A DNA stretch of 64,000 nucleotides. Source: Trichoplax adhaerens. Its lineage: Eukaryota; Placozoa; Uniplacotomia; Trichoplacea; Trichoplacidae. The DNA is taken from the NCBI RefSeq assembly GCF_000150275.1, contig NW_002060950.1, forward strand, positions 2,034,106 through 2,098,105. Reading direction: 5' to 3'. Made by a program: the position numbers and the translations under genes. The notes under the pieces are model-generated. The model saw only the letters and a program-made list of their open reading frames with translations, was not told the origin of the DNA and did no database searches. Below are positions 12,051-34,323 of this stretch, piece after piece. Each line of letters opens with the position of its first letter. Within the stretch, counting starts at the first letter, position 1.

Positions 12051-15000
12051 GTATCATGATCAAGAACGACTACGATTCCGGACACTCGGACAGTGAGGCC
12101 TTTGGTGATCATCATTAGATATTGCCCCTGCAACAAATTGATTTGTATTCTATCTTTGGTAATACTTAAATTGTTAGCATAAAACTCGGACAACATGATT
12201 TATTTAGGACTACAAAAGTGATAGGATAAACTATCCCGATACAGCAACTGTCTGTCTCTATATTGATGGTCATAGGACTGTAGTGCTGTACAATATGTAA
12301 TAACAAGTGTATAACATAGGAAATAGAAAGTACCGCAAATATCTCTGATATCCAAATAATTTCATAAAGCGCTATTAGATCAACTCTATCATATACAGGA
12401 CTACTCGAAGATACAGTATTTTACTGAATACAACTTCTATTTATATATGTAATTCTATCAACGGAATAACCAATTTTATGTCAGTTTTCATAGCTGTTAC
12501 GGGCAACGTATACGATATGGTATATATCGACAAAGTAGCTTCAGCGAGGTGTACGAAAAATTTAATATGGAAATTCAAAAGTGGCTTCGTCTAATGTACT
12601 ATTGTACGTACAGTATGTACTTGCATCATATTGATGCATAGATCACCATACTTCAAGTCATAACCTCACCGTATTCATGATAGTCCTCTTGATTGAAATA
12701 TGTTGAAAAAAATTGTTTAATCTGGACCGTTGTAAACATATGTAATAGGGTTTTACAGTGACGTAAAGAGTACTGTACTCCAAAAATTACACACGATTTG
12801 GGGATTTTTATTTTGCATAATCCATTCAAGGTTGAACATGTATGAACAACACGATAGTTACTATTAATGTATGAATTGATAATACAGTATTATCAGGGAA
12901 TACTAAAAGAAAAGTCACCCTCTTTTCTTTTAGTTGCCTAGATATTATGCGGTATAGCACTTTAATTCATCCGGTACAATATTTATTGCACGCTACATTG
13001 TTCGAATAGAGAATACAGTAGTAGTAAGAGTATACTACGAATGATTAGAATATAGGGGTATTTTTGTGTTACCTGTTGTGTTTAGCTTAAGCTATTGAAT
13101 TATTATAGCACAAAATATTCATCACCAATATCTAATTAACAGATATTATATCAACGATATAATGTATTAAGTTCAAAAACCTACTTGTTATACTTACCTT
13201 ATTACTTGTAAGCAGGTAAACAGCTTTAAAAAAATGATCACACCTATTTGTAAAGCCTCAAGGGATTAAAATAGAGTATTTTGTGGGCGAATCATCGCTC
13301 TCAAAATTGCCCACTCTGTGTGGGTTGTGATGCATTAACACAGTATGACCTTATTTATTTACAGTAATTGCACAACCTATACGATGACTTATAGCATTTG
13401 TTGTAGGGATTACAGAGTATTTATAATGAAACATAAAATTGCACTACTGAGGTATATTCAGTTTATATCTCGTAGGATGTTGCAAATTTTCTTTATAATC
13501 TTATCATTGAAATATAAGTTTTGAAGTTCCAAATAGTCAAAATTCAGCGTCGAGGCTAGCTTCAATTAATATACTGTTAAATTTTTGTTAATAGTAGACA
13601 GTATTCGGTTTGTAAATCAATTTACCCCATGAAGGATATCTTAGGACAATACAATTTATTTATAGAAGAGTCTTTCTACTTTGGGTAAAGAAAGTTTGTC
13701 TTAGCATTCAAAGGCATTCAGTAACTAACTCTCTTATAGAGTCAAGTACTATCCACACACATAGAGATAAATTAAATTCAACGCTTCCAAAGATAATGAA
13801 AGGAGTATTGCTAATAGTTAATGAAAATATGGCAATAGCCAAGTGCAAAATTTATTGATTGCTATACTGTATTAATAGCGCTCATATATCTACCTAAATT
13901 TAATTTTAACAGAATATTAAGATATTCCTTTATCAGCTTTTCCAAACTCGGCTCTTATGTGTAGTCTAATAAGACACTAAGATGACACCAATCAATACGC
14001 GCAAATTCTAATTTTTTAGTATTAAAGTATATAAATTAAAGGTATACGCATAGTAGAGTACTTCGTGTACTTCAAAGGTTTTACTTCATATCACCTCATC
14101 ATAATCTACGAAATTTTACTCTTTTTCATCATTTTAATGTAAGAAATCAAATAGTAGATAGGGATAACATTTTGCATATCTATTAGTGATTACTGAATTA
14201 TTCCCATCTAACTTCTCAAATCAGCGTCGTAACAGTTTACTACTAAAAGCGACTACAATGTAAAAATAGAAATAAGTGTAATTCACTTTCATAATTGATT
14301 GTTTTAATATATTGAGGACAAATGTTTAAATTAAGAAAGCGGACAATAGTCTACCTATACTACATTGGCTAACTGTTTTTACCTAGAAGATAGTTGTTAA
14401 ATGCATGAAAGGCTTGGTTACCTCAGCCAATTAGATAGCATCATCATGAATTCTTCTAGCGTAGAAGTTTAATCGAAGATAGCATTGCACTGCTATCGTA
14501 GCATCTATAAGTTATAAAACAATCCAAATCACAATCCTTTGGAAATAGTTTTAAATTACTAATTTACATATATATATGATATGCACATGTAGATTGTATA
14601 CAATACATTAAGTACATAGATGTTAGCCAGAAGAATAATATCTATAATCATTTAGCTGTCCTACTCCTTATTGAATATGAACATTACTTATGTCTTTGTC
14701 AGGTTTTGGGGGCTTATTTCAATTGCTAAACGGTGCAGTTGAAATTAATAACTTAGAGAAGGTACTCGTATAATAAAGAGACATTGCTTAATTCTGCATT
14801 TTTTCAGCTAGTAGGCCCTCATTTATTTCGAACATAACATAAAACTGACTAGTCTGTGGACGTAAGTAACAATAACAAACAAAAATCGGTATAATACTGA
14901 AGTTAAAAATCAATCGTTATTGTCCCTAAACAGCTGTTCCTTATTTCATGTAAGGCTCATCGATTATGTTAACAATAAATGACGCAATCCATTGTATACT

Positions 15001-18000
15001 GAATCTACAATATAGTGTGTACACATAAGAACATAACGTACAAATGTATTCATGCTGTATATACAGGCCATTTATTCATTTATTTACGAGTTTAATAATC
15101 TACTTTTAGCTGTCACAATGAAGCGAGAGAGCCAAATGAGACAAAACGCCATTAAATTAGTAAATTATAAGAGCAAGATATTATCTAAGTCTAGATCTTG
15201 TCACAACGAATCGAAAATTTCCCCGAATTTTACATTTTAATCTATTTGAAATCACAATTCTATGTATTAAAACATAAATAGCTGTAGCCTATCTACCATA
15301 CTATTTTATCGAATTCGACTTAACACTCACTATTGCCGATCATAACAATTGATAAACTAGTAAATGCCTAACATAAAATTCGATAAAGGAAGGATAATAC
15401 CAATAGAAATCGTCTTGAACTAATAAAAATCTGTTTAATGGAGACAAATGACTTCAGTGGAAGAATTGCTAATGCCCATATAATATATTGTTATACGATA
15501 CTTCGCCACCTTATACATATTAAAATTTCTGTTACACAATTTAATGGGCGAAACTGCATAGTAGAGTAGACAAACTTAATAGCAAGATAATAAAGATATA
15601 CCCTTTACCATAATTTGCACTGGCTTGTTCTCATTCTCATTACGTCAATAAGTGTTAAATATAGATAACTAGCTGCGTATAGGTCTTGAAAGATATTATA
15701 GAGGAAGGATAAATACAATTATAAATAGTGATCAAATCTTTATTATAAAATCTTACGTGAACATTGACTGCCTATCTTTATAACGGGAGAAACTAAAATT
15801 TGCTCGTACGATTGATTCAGTATCTACTTCACTATCTGGAGTTAATAAATAAGAGACCACTCCTTTATTAACAGTAATGAGTTAAGTCGAAATTAAAAGT
15901 AGTCAAAGTAGTCATAGTTTTGTTATTGCTTTATTTGCAATTTGTATAAGTTACTCAATACTGCAATGTTTGCTTCACTTGACGTCATAAAATCGTGCCG
16001 GTTCCTGACACCCATAACGTAGGCGGCAAAAGATTAATTATTTCGTTTATAGAGTATTTCATTGGAAAATATTCTTGCTGTATTATCTTTTTATCATAGC
16101 CTACGTGTGTATTATCAATACTATATTGTAAAGGCTTTGCACAATACCTGTACGGTTAACTATTACGATACTAATGTTGTACTTGCAGCTGCTTCTTATT
16201 GAACATTGCCTTAAGCTGCATTGTAATAATTACAATGTACAATATCTCAGCATCGTAAGGCTTATAAAATATGATCCAAAGTGATGAGTTTTTTGGTTTG
16301 ATTATTATTGAAATATGACTTCAATTTTTGACATATCATTTATGCAATAAACTATCTAATTTTAGTTATTTATTCAAATATTTATAATCAAGAAAGACTT
16401 CATGTTGAAGAGTTCAACATATTATAAAGTTTACTAAAACTGCGGTATTTAATAAGACGTTAGTAGAAACAATACATCCTTTTAAGAATAATAATTAATC
16501 CTTTGCATGTCATAATTATAATCTATGAAAAATTTTAAATTATGAAAAGAATCGAGAACGATATCTAAAATTTATATTTTTGATATAATGTATTATATTG
16601 TTGTATCATCTAAGGTTTCATATTGGTCATAGTTGGCTCTTTTACACTGAACGTGTACAGTATATGGATTGTAGTACTCGTATAATATTTGACAAATTTT
16701 CGTCTCAAGATAGAATATTTAATAACTTTTATTAGTTGCCAAGTTCAATTTATAACATTTCTATATTTAAAGCCAGTATACGCTAATACAACTTTGCAAT
16801 TGGATGGATGCCTTAGTAGCTCAAATCATAGCACTTTTATAAGTTGGGATATATTTGCTCCAACTGCGTGTTAACAGTAGGTGTGACACAGAGGTGCCGA
16901 TATAATGGTTTACTGTGTTGAAATATCCATAATAATAGGTAATGTCAGATTGAACGTTTTCACGACTATCGGTTCCTAGTTCCTACCAAAATGAACAATA
17001 CCCATAATAACGTGATATCAAAGAAGAAAGAATTTGCAAAATTAATTGCAATTTACTATACAACACAATAGTGTAATAACAGTAGAGTCTGAACTACAGC
17101 ATAATAATTTATCGAATCGGCATATATTTAACACTCCAAAGTGGAGCTTGTAATGCTTGAACACAGTGCTACTGATATATTGAGCAAGTGAATACCGGAA
17201 GAAATAAAAGCTTGATGCATTCGTGTAACATGTACCCCAGTCATGCACATAAAATTAATTATATATATACCGTAATTAATTGTTTTACTAAACAAAGACG
17301 CAAAACAAATATTATGATGAGATCATACAATCAAAGTAGTCAGGTGCGATAAAGAATGTGTTAGCAAACACAAAAATTTTACGTCTATTAATATAGTTAT
17401 TGTTGTAATACATTTTACTCTTGCCTCTAATTTGTATAGGAATAATCATGCCCAAATGCATGAAATTCTTTCCTTAAACTCTATCTTAAAAAGTTAACTA
17501 ATATAAAAAAAGCTAGAAAATATCAAATAAATATTCTCTTAAATACAAGCTTAAGCAAAGTATTTTATCTACCTCTTCTATAACAAAAACCATCATAATA
17601 ATTTTATAGTCTAAAATCCATGCGCCCGTTTCATAACTGGAACAATAAACAATATCGCCGTAATTAATATCGTACTCAGACATCTCTAGTCCTGTTACTC
17701 CTGTATTCAATTTACTAATAAGCTTAGAGAAAAGCATTGAAAACGAGTCAAAGTTGTAGAAATGTTTTCATTAATTTTTAACAAAAGCCTCCTTCAGCGG
17801 CAGACTTGGACATTTGAAGTTTTTAATTTCAGACAATTATTGTTGTAATGTTTTCATCATAAATTCCATTTAGCGTGATATTGATTACTTTGTATGTTAC
17901 AGTACAGTTGGATAATATGCATTATCACTTATAGTATGTGAACGCACCTCTTTAAAGTATAGTAGTACTATCACTTAATTAATAGATAATTTCCTACTTT

Positions 18001-19887
18001 CCATCGAAAGAAATCTACAACAGGCTAAAGCTTATCGGGATGAAATATCATCGTCTGGTTTTAATTCAAATTGATATGTTTCGTACTCCATTCGAGATAC
18101 CAAAAATGTCTTGAGGTTATCATGAATGGGTCGGTTTGTTTCGTATCGGCAACTCTCACTACAGTACAGTACAAAGGTTATGCAATGTTAATGTGCAGTA
18201 CATTAGTGGTGTTGATGATACAAACTTTTTCTTCTTTTTTATTTATTTTACACTTGTCTGCAGTTGTACTGTGTACAGAATATTGTTGTAAAATACGATA
18301 TTTTTTTGTCAGTCAAAAATATGGGGCATAAATTTCCATGAAAATAATATCAATTCTACAGTATTATAATTTCATTGACACTGTATTGACAGCTCTAGAC
18401 ACTGAAATCCAATAGTAGTGATACAGTTACTGCATACTTTAGTGTATTTCGACGTCCTGCCGTGGTACTGAATTCTGTTATTTGCACACACAAAAAAAAA
18501 CAAATTTCAATTGATTTCTACTATACTGTACAGTATCAGTATGACGTCAAACGCTATAGGCGGGCAACGGAGTGGAGTCTCTATAGTCTCTTACAACATA
18601 ATTATACTGTGTAGACCACTATTACAGGGGCGTGGCAAGTCCTCTAAAATGGTTGAAAGATATTCTGCTATAGTGTTGCCTTAAATTATGTCTTGAAATT
18701 GTGAAGAAATGGACTTCTCAATTTGGCTCCAATTTCATGTAGACAGATTAGTACAACCTTGAGCAATTGGCTCTTGATATTTTGAATTGAATAATTGTAT
18801 TTCTTTCCAGTTTCTAATACAAACTATCGGTCGCTGTTACATGTTCGGTCGCTCCAACCATTTTACAAGTCATATCGTAATACCGGGTTAGGCTATAAAT
18901 GCTGTAAAGCAGAATAAGTAAATAAATAAATCAATCTCGAGTCTCCGTAGAATAATAATTATTATCGCAGCTTCATTTACTACGATGTTGAACTGTTTTG
19001 ACTTGCGTGCATTTGCATATACTGCATTGTACTGATACCGCAGTACCGTATTCAAATAATATATTGCAACACAGTAGTGTATAGTAAATAGATTAACTCC
19101 ACGGATGAAAACAATGACAGGGTAGTCTCGATTTAACGGATGCATTTTGTGACTTTCGTCTCATCATATACCGTAGCAGGTATAATTTAAAGTAATTTAA
19201 ATAAATAATTACTGTTTATTTCAGTTAAAATGATGATATTTTAGGGTGCGGTCATTGAATATGATGCATAACGAGCATGTGTTGTCGTTGGTAACTTTTT
19301 AGATCAATTCGTAGCTTAAAGTAGGTCTAGATAACTTCAGTTTCCATCTGACGTACGGTACGGTAGAAGTAATAAATTAGCAATGATGCCTGGAGCAACA
19401 TAACATACGGCTCAATCAAAAAGAGGTGTAGTCGAGTAGTTGCAGATTAGTTGATTGCTTGCAGTATAAGATATTTTCCATGGTTTCATTAATTAATTAT
19501 ACTCTAAATACAGTACTAGTGGAAACTAGCTCACTCGCAACTCGTTGATGATACTGTACGATCAAGATTCAACGATATCTGACGTTGAAACTTTCATTAA
19601 TCCATTTTTGATAGTGGAATTGTTCTCGCGACGACAACAATCAAAGACTACATTATGACATGTAGTAGAAAGATTTATTATCGTTAAAGGAGAGTAACCA
19701 GTTGTACAGTACTGTAACTAGATTAATGCGTTGTGCATTCAGGACAAATATTATAGATAGAATATTCACAGTGACCATGAATCACCAAGAGGCAAACTGT
19801 CAAGTTGGGTGATCCGATAACGTACTCGATACAATATCGAGCACTATTGGATAAAAAAGGTTACTTTGGATAGGACTGCACAGAGCG
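12051..19887. other. Gene-free AT-rich interval
   Basis: About 7.8 kb with only short frames (60-86 codons) of low-complexity composition on either strand. I found no exon with both splice sites and recognisable protein character. Isolated tactgta/tacagta words are scattered through it. The minus-strand frame reading from 12196 toward 12050 looks mildly coding for 48 codons but then enters the repeat array. Confidence 0.5.
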
Positions 19888-20120
19888 TGTACCGTGTACT
19901 GTACTGTACTGTCGACTACCGCTCGTACTGTAGTTGGTAGTAGTACTGTACTGTACAGTACTGTACTGTACTGTATGTCCTATACAGTACTGTACACTGT
20001 AAAGTACAGTACATTGTACCGCAGACTAATTTCAAAAGTGTCAGTTTACAGTACTGTAGTCCTCTACAGTGTACAGTACTGTAGCATGAAAAACGTACAG
20101 TACTGTACAGTACTGTAGAC
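19888..20120. repeat. GTAC-word array, block 1 upstream of GRK
   Basis: Alternating gtactgtac and gtacagtac words with short unique spacers (for example around 20020-20045 and 20085-20095). First of two closely spaced blocks about 0.4-1.1 kb upstream of the GRK start codon. Confidence 0.85.
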
Positions 20121-20251
20121 TAGTCAAGTCATCAACTGTGCGTGAAGTGTTTTTGATATTTTTCATTGTTTTCCACTGAGCTGATACAGCCATACAGGTA
20201 CACTTTGCAAGAAAGTTCTTCATACTGGGTACTGTAGAAGAAAGCTCTTAT

Positions 20252-20577
20252 TAGTACTGTACACTACTGTATTGTACTGTACTATACTGTACTGTACAAT
20301 GTACAGTACAGTACAGTACATTAAGAATAACTGTCAAGTGGCGGGGTCTACAGTACAGTACTGTACAGTGTACTCTACATACAGTACAGTACTGTACACT
20401 GATATTGTACTGTACAGTACTTCAAGATCATTGTGTTACAGTACAGTATTAGGGTCTCCCGAGTGAGTGCAGCGATTTATACAGTACTATATTGTGCAGT
20501 ACAAATCGGTTAGCTAGACTAATTGCTTACATACGGCTATCTACAATACTGTATGTACACTTGTACAGTACAGTATT
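20252..20577. repeat. GTAC-word array, block 2 upstream of GRK
   Basis: Further ctgtac/cagtac words, dense to about 20460 and sparser to 20577. A short cagtacagt copy at 20876-20886 lies 122 bp before the GRK start codon. Confidence 0.8.
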
Positions 20578-21007
20578 TTAGCGTTGCGTCGCCCATATCT
20601 TATCATTGTTATCTTACGACTCTTTACAGTACAGTAGTTCGCAGTCTGGAGGTTTGTGTGCCTGTGAGCCATTACTGTAAACCTGTAAAGGTTTATGTGT
20701 AAGTTAACCGTAGGTTTGCTTTAATACTTTCAAAGTATCAGACAGAATTTGATTCAACTTCCCTACAAATTGCACACTAGTACATAGTTCATTTTTTAAT
20801 TTACAGTATTTTAGTATTTATTTCCGTTAGGAGCGTGCATTGTAGTTACTGTAGCGATCACTTTGTGCACCGCAAGTACAGTACAGTTATCCACTGAAGG
20901 CGGTGTTCTGCAGTCACCTTGATCCTGTTGCCTCACCGATTCCTTTTTATAGACTTTCTTAAAATCTTCTATCTGGTAACTGACTATATTTAAAGCTATT
21001 AGTCAGT

Positions 21008-29078
<8,071 letters not shown>

Positions 29079-31463
29079 CGGCGATCGGCAGTCTATATTG
29101 TAGCTAGATCATTATGTTCCCTTGTATTAAGAATCTTAGTAAGTTTAATAACATTATAATTAAGTACAATCTTAAACTATAAGTCTTTTTATATTAACGT
29201 TTGCGTGAAAATGAATTCGGTATACGTGTGATGGCTTCCCAGATTCTAAGGTTGTAAAATATTACCCATCTGCACGTCAATTTTTATTCTATAAAATCTC
29301 TCATTGAAAGACTGTGTCCAATCCTACTGAACTAGAATTTAGCTGATTTTTAGACTTAAATGTTTGGAATGACTAAGATTTTATCATATATACAGCTTAT
29401 CACTATTGCACTTATATATGAATAATCAGCAAAGTGTAAGATTGCTTAGTGTTTGCTATCCCACTATCGAGTGGAATTGAATATGAATAATGAATAATGT
29501 CTATAACCGGTGTAAGGTATGTGTATGGTACCTTGATAAATGCAGTACATTGCTTATTTTCTTCTTTTAGAGTTTTGTTATCATCTGTTAAATCAATGTA
29601 GTCGCTAGCTGCCTTGCGACTGCTGCATGACAATGGTATTTTTATTCAACTATGTTGGGTAAATGCTAACGGTATACTTGAGAGTCTACGATATTCGAAT
29701 TAGTTCTGTTGTTCTTCATATTATTTACTCTCACTTTAGTTGATTGTTTGATTGTGTCCATGTCTTAAATTTCGAAATTCATCAACTGGTTAAAATTACT
29801 TTACATTGTTTGCCTCCTACACTACAATTCCCTTAACCGATATTTATGCATACTCTCATGTGTTCTCTGAACGATAAGTACCTGATAGCATTTATTCTGA
29901 CTAGGTGATGGCCATAAAAATTTTATAACAATAGACCTGCGGTGTCATGTACTTATTTTCTTTTTATTTGTTGGAATATTCATTATGTACTGAAACGAGG
30001 TTAAAAGTTGCTTCATTCTTGGAAGACCTAATTGGGCTAGTAGCCCTCAAATCTACTGTATAGTATTACACAATTACTTTGGTAGCCTGGCTTCAACAAG
30101 AGCACATTATTGTATATGATACATTTTTGCACGGTTTACTATACGTATGAACTAGCAAACAATCCCGCCGGCTTGTTGGTGGTTACCTTAATAACATTTA
30201 TTGTACTCGTTCGTTATACTTCGCGTACTATACTGTACATGTACAGTCCTTGTATTTTTACTTTACTGATCAACATACTGTATGTATCTAGAGTACATAC
30301 ATTGTGACATTAGCGAAAAAGCCGTACATGTATTTGAAATTACAACTTACAACCACTCCGAACGGCTAGCGGATCAGTTATCAGTCAGTCACGGTTTCCT
30401 TCGTACTGGACTGTATACGGTGCTCGTAGTAATGTCAAGAGAGATTGTAGACATTTCCCTTAATATATAGCTGATTGATTGGTTGACGATTAATCGATTA
30501 TATATTCGTACGAGTATTATTTGAAGTCTACAGCAATAGCTTTATTGCAAATAAGTCTAAGAATACGATAAAACAATTTTACGTTACTGTAATACTGTGC
30601 TCGTATTCGTCCTGTATGTGTTGAAAAGCATACACAACGAGATGCTAATTTATAACCTAATAGGAATGTACCCTTATTATATTACAATAACTTGTAACTT
30701 ATGTACTGCAGCCATATATCCATGATTACGATATACTTTAGAACTAGACAGGAATGGCTACTTTTTACAAATAAGCCGTAATTCTGCAAAATTATTGTTA
30801 ATCGCTTCGAGTATTCTAGCTACCGGTTAAATATTTTAAGCTGGCGCTGCATTACATTACACCACTAACTCTGTTAGACTATGCCATAAGTCCTACTTCC
30901 AGTCGATAATAGTAACTTATGAATATCGCTATTTATGAAGTGTCTGGTCTGTAACCAATGGCGTAACCGCTGTAATTATCACCGCTCGTTAAATTACATA
31001 CCAGGTACACATGCAGAATTTCTTCGGTAGATCCGTATTTAACAGCGTAGAAAGTGCCGTGCCGTACAGTCTAGGTCAGCAAGCGAACATAATAGTACTC
31101 TAACACAACCGTAAAATTTAGCTAAGGTTAGAATCTACGTTCTTTTGGTTAGTGGTCATAATAAATGCTAAGCTTTCTGGTTAGAATTTTAAGCTTTTAT
31201 CGTAGACACGAGTAAGTGCTGAGCACACGAAGCCGTAACAATAAAAATTTGTATGTAATGAAGGAAATCATGGAACATTTTTATTACCCTTTAAACAAAT
31301 AGCTCAATATTATATTAGGTAACAACTATAGATATTCAAAAAGCAATAAAAAAAACATTGTTGTGCTAATTAATTTCCATCATTAAGCCATCTTACAACT
31401 TTAGTTCAATCCAGGCATCATAAGAAATATTTTCAGATCCTCTAGTTTGCCACAAACATTGAT
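29079..31463. other. Interval between GRK and IMMT 3' ends
   Basis: GRK and IMMT converge on this 2.4 kb. No complete gene was found. On the minus strand, an AATAAA-type signal complementary to tttttatt near 31278-31285 could serve IMMT. A small gtac palindrome cluster is at about 30229-30248. One possible minus-strand exon is listed separately. Confidence 0.4.
29532..29633 (-). CDS. Possible small exon, SUMO-interacting-motif-like peptide
   Basis: From an ATG at 29633 the frame reads MSCSSRKAASDYIDLTDDNK and continues with a Lys/Glu-rich stretch to a donor-like G|gtacca near 29531. Its composition is much more protein-like than neighbouring frames. The YIDLTDD core resembles a SUMO-interacting motif. 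No second exon was identified and it sits in the GRK 3' region on the opposite strand, so it may be fortuitous. Confidence 0.2.
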
Positions 31464-34323
31464 TTATAAGGAGCGCATTCCGTATGTAGTAGATAACTGC
31501 TTTATAATATTAACAGCTTGACGAGTTTCTAACAATAATCGCGCTTCGCGGAGCCAATCACTTGCAACTCGCCTCGGCTCACCTCGTAATTGATTGACAA
31601 ATCGCACTGCTTGTTCTAATTCCCCGTGGAAAAGATAATGATCTGCATACGCAAGTAATTTGTAAGTATCCATATCTTTGGGATTAATTTCCTTAACATC
31701 TAAATTAGGCTTGACATTTAACATGAGTATAGACTGAAAATAAGATAATGCATAAGTCAATAAACCGACTCTTTCTTCACCAACAAGATTAACCCTTTGG
31801 GCTATTTTCTTAACGCGAACAAATCGTTGCATCAATCCCTCCTCAGTATATACGCCACGCTCAATTGCAACTTTTGGAATAATTTGCAGCACTATATTTG
31901 CTAATGGTTCATCATCAAGAAGTTTTTCCACAGTAAGAAAATGCTCCTTGAGAGGACAAGTAATATTATCCGTTACGTCAGTACTTAAAGCTGCATCTAG
32001 AGACTGGCAAGCTAGCCACAACTCCTGAGCTTGTTTGCCTTTTTGTAGTAATTCAGATTTTTCTACGATGGCATGCTCAATTCCGTGCAAACGAGATAAT
32101 ACAGCCTTTAACTCCAAATGATGTTTCTTTTCTAGCTCACTAATTCGGTTTGCGGTTTCATGTGACCATTTTTCTTCGAGACTTCCAGCTTGTTCTTGCA
32201 ATGTTTGCTGCAAATGATCACTATGTGCTGCAGACTGCCTCTGAAGCTGACGACGCAAATCAATTTCAAAATCATTCTGCAACTCAATGATCTATATTTT
32301 AAAAAGATATTCGTAATATGTTAATGTGACATTAAGTATGAGAAAGATAATAGTTGTAAAGTATTCAGTAATAACCTTGCGTTCGATTTCTAAATGGTGA
32401 GCATAATTAAGTTTTTCCCTCTCAATTTGGTAATGACTGTCAGCTATATTAGCAGTTAATTCTTCCTTTTTCATCAAAGCTTCTTTCAATCTCTTTTGTT
32501 CCAAAACTCTTTGCTGTTCTAATTCTTTCGTTAACTGTTCATTTCTACGATGAGTAAATGCAACGAGAAGATTTAATTCCAAGTTGGATAAATCTCTCGT
32601 GCTTTCCAATTCTTCCTTGTCTGATGACGAATCTTTCAGAGAATCTTTAAACTCTAATCTCGCCTTATCAAGTTGTTCTTTGTATTCGTTAATGATAGAG
32701 GCGTCAACTTTAGATGCTTCTAACTTTATATTAGCTTCTTGGACTCTTTGATGGAGCTGTATGAAATAATAAACTAAATTAGTTAGTTTAAATTAACTAA
32801 AATATAGTTTAGCAATATATACCCTGACGATGTCATCCTGTAATGCTTCTACCCCAGAAAATTCATCAGATTCCCTACTTTTATCCAACAGAGTTTGTAT
32901 TTTCTCCTTTATTAAAAAGAACTTTCTTGACACATCAACTGCGTCTAATTCAGTCCTGGTAGCATTAGATGCCAATGATTTGGTATTATCCCATAAATTT
33001 TTACTGTCATCAGATTCTATGTCACAATATAATCAGCAAAGTTCTTTGGTATAAAAGCTAACTTCAATTATAATACGCGAGAATTGACTGTAATATATTA
33101 GATACCTATATCTGTTTTTTGCATTGCAGCTTGAAGAGATTTTGTATATTCTTGATATACTTCGCTAACTTGTTCCAATTTATTGCAAGCTTCATTACCA
33201 GTTTGTAAGAAATCTTCCATTGTTTTTTCCAATAACGGTACTAATTCGCTCCTATCTAGCAGTTTATTAATTTCTTCTTCAGTATTCGCTTCATTGGCAG
33301 TGCTTTCTACACTAATTCCTGAATGTAACCCTAAAGATAAAGCATGGCAATGAGTTACACACAGGAGTAATTCTTTCAAGATTAGAAATACTCAATATAC
33401 AGATTTCAAATGAAAATCCAATTTGCCTACCTTCGTCGATAGTCGTTGTTGAAATTGTTGACGCCGTATCTACTACCACTGTGTCATTGACATTAGTTTT
33501 ATCGATAGGTTTAGTATCCTGCCCAGATGCGTTTTTGTTATCGTTTATAGCACTTTCGGTATGTCCTATCTCCTGGCTATTTGGTACCGATATTCCTACT
33601 GCTGTATGCTCTTGCTTATCAGGAATTTCTTCCTTAACTTGTTCTAAACTAGCAATGGAAGGTATAGGGTCCTTATCTTTTACACCAGAAGTTGCAGATT
33701 CCGCAGTCGATAATTCAGACGTATTTACAGACGATGTCTTAGACTCGCTAAGTTTCACATCTTCAGGTCGGATATCCAGCTATTAATGTTAACAGAACAT
33801 TTGCAAAGATATTGAGGATTTAATAGGGAGTACAACCGTTTTAAACATTTGATACATTTTAAAATATCGAGTAGATACGTATGCCGCAATCGATCAGCAG
33901 ATGCGGTATCCTACGCTCCATACCTTGTCAATCTGGCTAGATTCTGAGTACTTTATAGGAAAAGAAAATTCTCTTTCGTTTAAGGTTTCAGAACTATAGC
34001 ATTAATATATGACCCAAGATTGGTTGAAGAACAGACAAACAGTTAGCACGCCTTTGAATATTATAATCTTGATACGACGCAATAGCATGGTTGTTTACTT
34101 CATTAATGAATCCTACTAACCTAGTTAATGCAGGCTGTTTTCCAAGAAATAAGTTCAATACGCCTTTGGAGATGGGCAGATAACTTTCAATTTGCCGTCT
34201 ATTATCTGTTGATTCTGATGCATAATAAACTGAAAATCCAGTACCAGCTACTCCTAATGCTACGGCAGCAATGGCAACTTTCCCAGCAGTACTACTGCAA
34301 TTTTGAAATCTTGCATTAGTCAT
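31464..34323 (-). CDS. IMMT: Mitofilin / MICOS subunit MIC60
   Basis: Six exons in coding order: 34323-34099, 33779-33431, 33372-33106, 33016-32823, 32756-32376, 32291-31464. Phases join to 747 aa (human 758). It is the core MICOS subunit that holds crista junctions and contacts the outer membrane. Seen: a single N-terminal membrane segment at about residues 16-36 (VAIAAVALGVAGTGFSVYYA) with a small-residue GVAGTG patch; a Ser/Thr/Glu-rich linker; long coiled coil (for example RVLEQKRLKEALMKKEEL); LRRQLQRQSAAHSDHLQQTL; and the C-terminal mitofilin signature (FVNQLRGEPRRVASDWLREA then LLLETRQAVNIIKQL). The donor of exon 1 is the least sure: an earlier phase-0 gtagga site would shorten it by ten residues. 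No classical presequence precedes the membrane segment; a perfect acceptor (tttcaaaattgcag) inside exon 1 suggests an unseen upstream exon could supply one. Confidence 0.93.

Noticed and set aside
11634-12196. Overlapping open frames of 70-135 codons on both strands
   Set aside because: Mostly products of the stop-free GTAC array; the translations are Tyr/Thr/Val/Gln repeats in every frame.
19894-20466. Tyr-Ser-Thr-Val-rich open frames on both strands
   Set aside because: Same repeat artefact as above.
19888-20577. GTAC arrays as a transposon
   Set aside because: No terminal inverted repeats with unique interior, no target duplications and no transposase frame.
33481-33786. 101-codon + strand frame
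   Set aside because: Antisense of IMMT exon 2.
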